Source: Patescibacteria group bacterium (GTDB lineage: Bacteria > Patescibacteriota > Minisyncoccia > Sungbacterales > GWA2-42-14). Taken from it: a stretch of 6,042 nt of DNA. Below are positions 5,711-6,042 of the stretch, one piece after another (within the stretch, counting starts at the first letter, position 1; each line of letters begins with the position of its first letter). A program made the position numbers and the translations under genes. Below the pieces are notes generated by a model. It was not told the DNA's origin, did not search any database, and saw only the letters and a list, made by a program, of their open reading frames with translations. Where the stretch lies: the NCBI GenBank assembly GCA_018971745.1, contig JAGXAD010000047.1, positions 1-6,042 on the forward strand, given 5' to 3'.

Positions 5711-6042
5711 ATGAAAAAGCTCGGAATCGGTTTTGCCGCAATTTTATTTTTTTTCGTAATGGCGGTTTTTGGTAACGCATTTGCCGTTGGAGGCGCAACT
5801 GTTCTTAGTGGCGATCACAAAACTCTTTTAAGTTCCGATAATGAAATTCTTCCGTCGTCAGGCGGTTTGTACGACAACGGTTTTATGAACGACGTTTTGA
5901 CGCGCCGTAATCCGACTCCGTGGAATGTCGTAAAACATTACGTCGGCAACAAGCCCGCTTTGATCGTTCAAATCTTGAAAGAACAGAAAATCAGTTTGGA
6001 CTCGTCAGTCAAATATCCCGTTGGCATGGCAATACGGATTCC
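5711..6042 (+). CDS. Secreted protein of unknown function, 3'-partial
   Basis: The frame is open from ATG 5711 to the right edge, giving 110 full codons plus two bases. The first 25 residues are a textbook Sec signal peptide: MKK, hydrophobic core 8-20 (FAAILFFFVMAVF) and AFA at 23-25 before Val26. The mature part begins VGGATVLSGDHKTLLSSDNE, is hydrophilic and has no Cys in the visible part. It then reads TRRNPTPWNVVKHYVGNKPALIVQILKEQKISLD, probably helical, and VKYPVGMAIRIP. I recognise no family. The strong ribosome-binding site and leader hairpin suggest an abundant exported or envelope protein. The missing 3' end means domain content and any C-terminal anchor cannot be judged. Confidence 0.85.
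   Translation, partial: MKKLGIGFAAILFFFVMAVFGNAFAVGGATVLSGDHKTLLSSDNEILPSSGGLYDNGFMNDVLTRRNPTPWNVVKHYVGNKPALIVQILKEQKISLDSSVKYPVGMAIRI

Noticed and set aside
5571..5798. A 75-codon minus-strand frame.
   Set aside because: It is antisense to the leader hairpin, the strong ribosome-binding site and the signal peptide of the 5711 gene; Lys/Phe/Leu-rich because of A/T runs.
1..6042. CRISPR array, tRNA or rRNA genes, transposase, or phage genes.
   Set aside because: No evenly spaced direct repeats with spacers, no cloverleaf or rRNA-like stretches, and no transposase or integrase motifs were seen on either strand.

Overview
The window looks like a piece of a Candidate Phyla Radiation (Patescibacteria, probably Parcubacteria-like) genome. 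This rests on four things: small exported proteins of unknown function, a secreted protein that combines a lamin-tail domain with a beta-helix, a dispersed palindromic element whose left arm reads ATGAACCCCGTTAGAAG, and an overall GC content in the mid-forties with sharp AT-rich patches. All complete genes end in TAA. The 1291-codon frame has no in-frame TGA, so the standard bacterial code fits and a TGA=Gly code is unlikely. No gene here is a taxonomic marker, so placement below this level would be a guess.

Layout: every supported gene is on the + strand. (1) 1-572 is a TPR protein whose frame is open to the left edge; it is closed by a perfect 40-bp palindromic terminator. (2) 612-791 is intergenic and carries a weak promoter candidate and a 14-bp inverted-repeat element of about 110 bp. 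The right arm of that element supplies the GTG start of the next gene. (3) 792-1262 encodes a membrane-anchored small protein with an NTF2-like/DUF4878-type tail. It overlaps by 22 nt the start of (4) 1241-5116, a 1291-residue secreted multidomain protein. Its parts are a signal peptide, a zinc-dependent phospholipase C-like domain, a low-complexity Q/S/A/P linker, a Cys-containing Ig/Fn3-like domain, a lamin-tail domain and a duplicated right-handed beta-helix. A GC-rich terminator follows. (5) 5273-5614 encodes a 113-residue CxxC...CxxC zinc-ribbon protein. (6) From 5711 to the right edge there is the start of a signal-peptide protein with a very strong ribosome-binding site, preceded by a long AT/GC hairpin.

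Genes 3 and 4 probably form one transcriptional unit making envelope or extracellular proteins. The large protein resembles a surface hydrolase with adhesive or carbohydrate-binding modules, which would suit an episymbiont that takes lipids or other material from a host or from debris; that role is inference. The points most worth a second look are the palindromic element, which can fold in two mutually exclusive ways in the leader of gene 3, the unusual PLC/lamin-tail/beta-helix architecture, and two abrupt islands of 25-29% GC inside otherwise 45-49% GC coding sequence.
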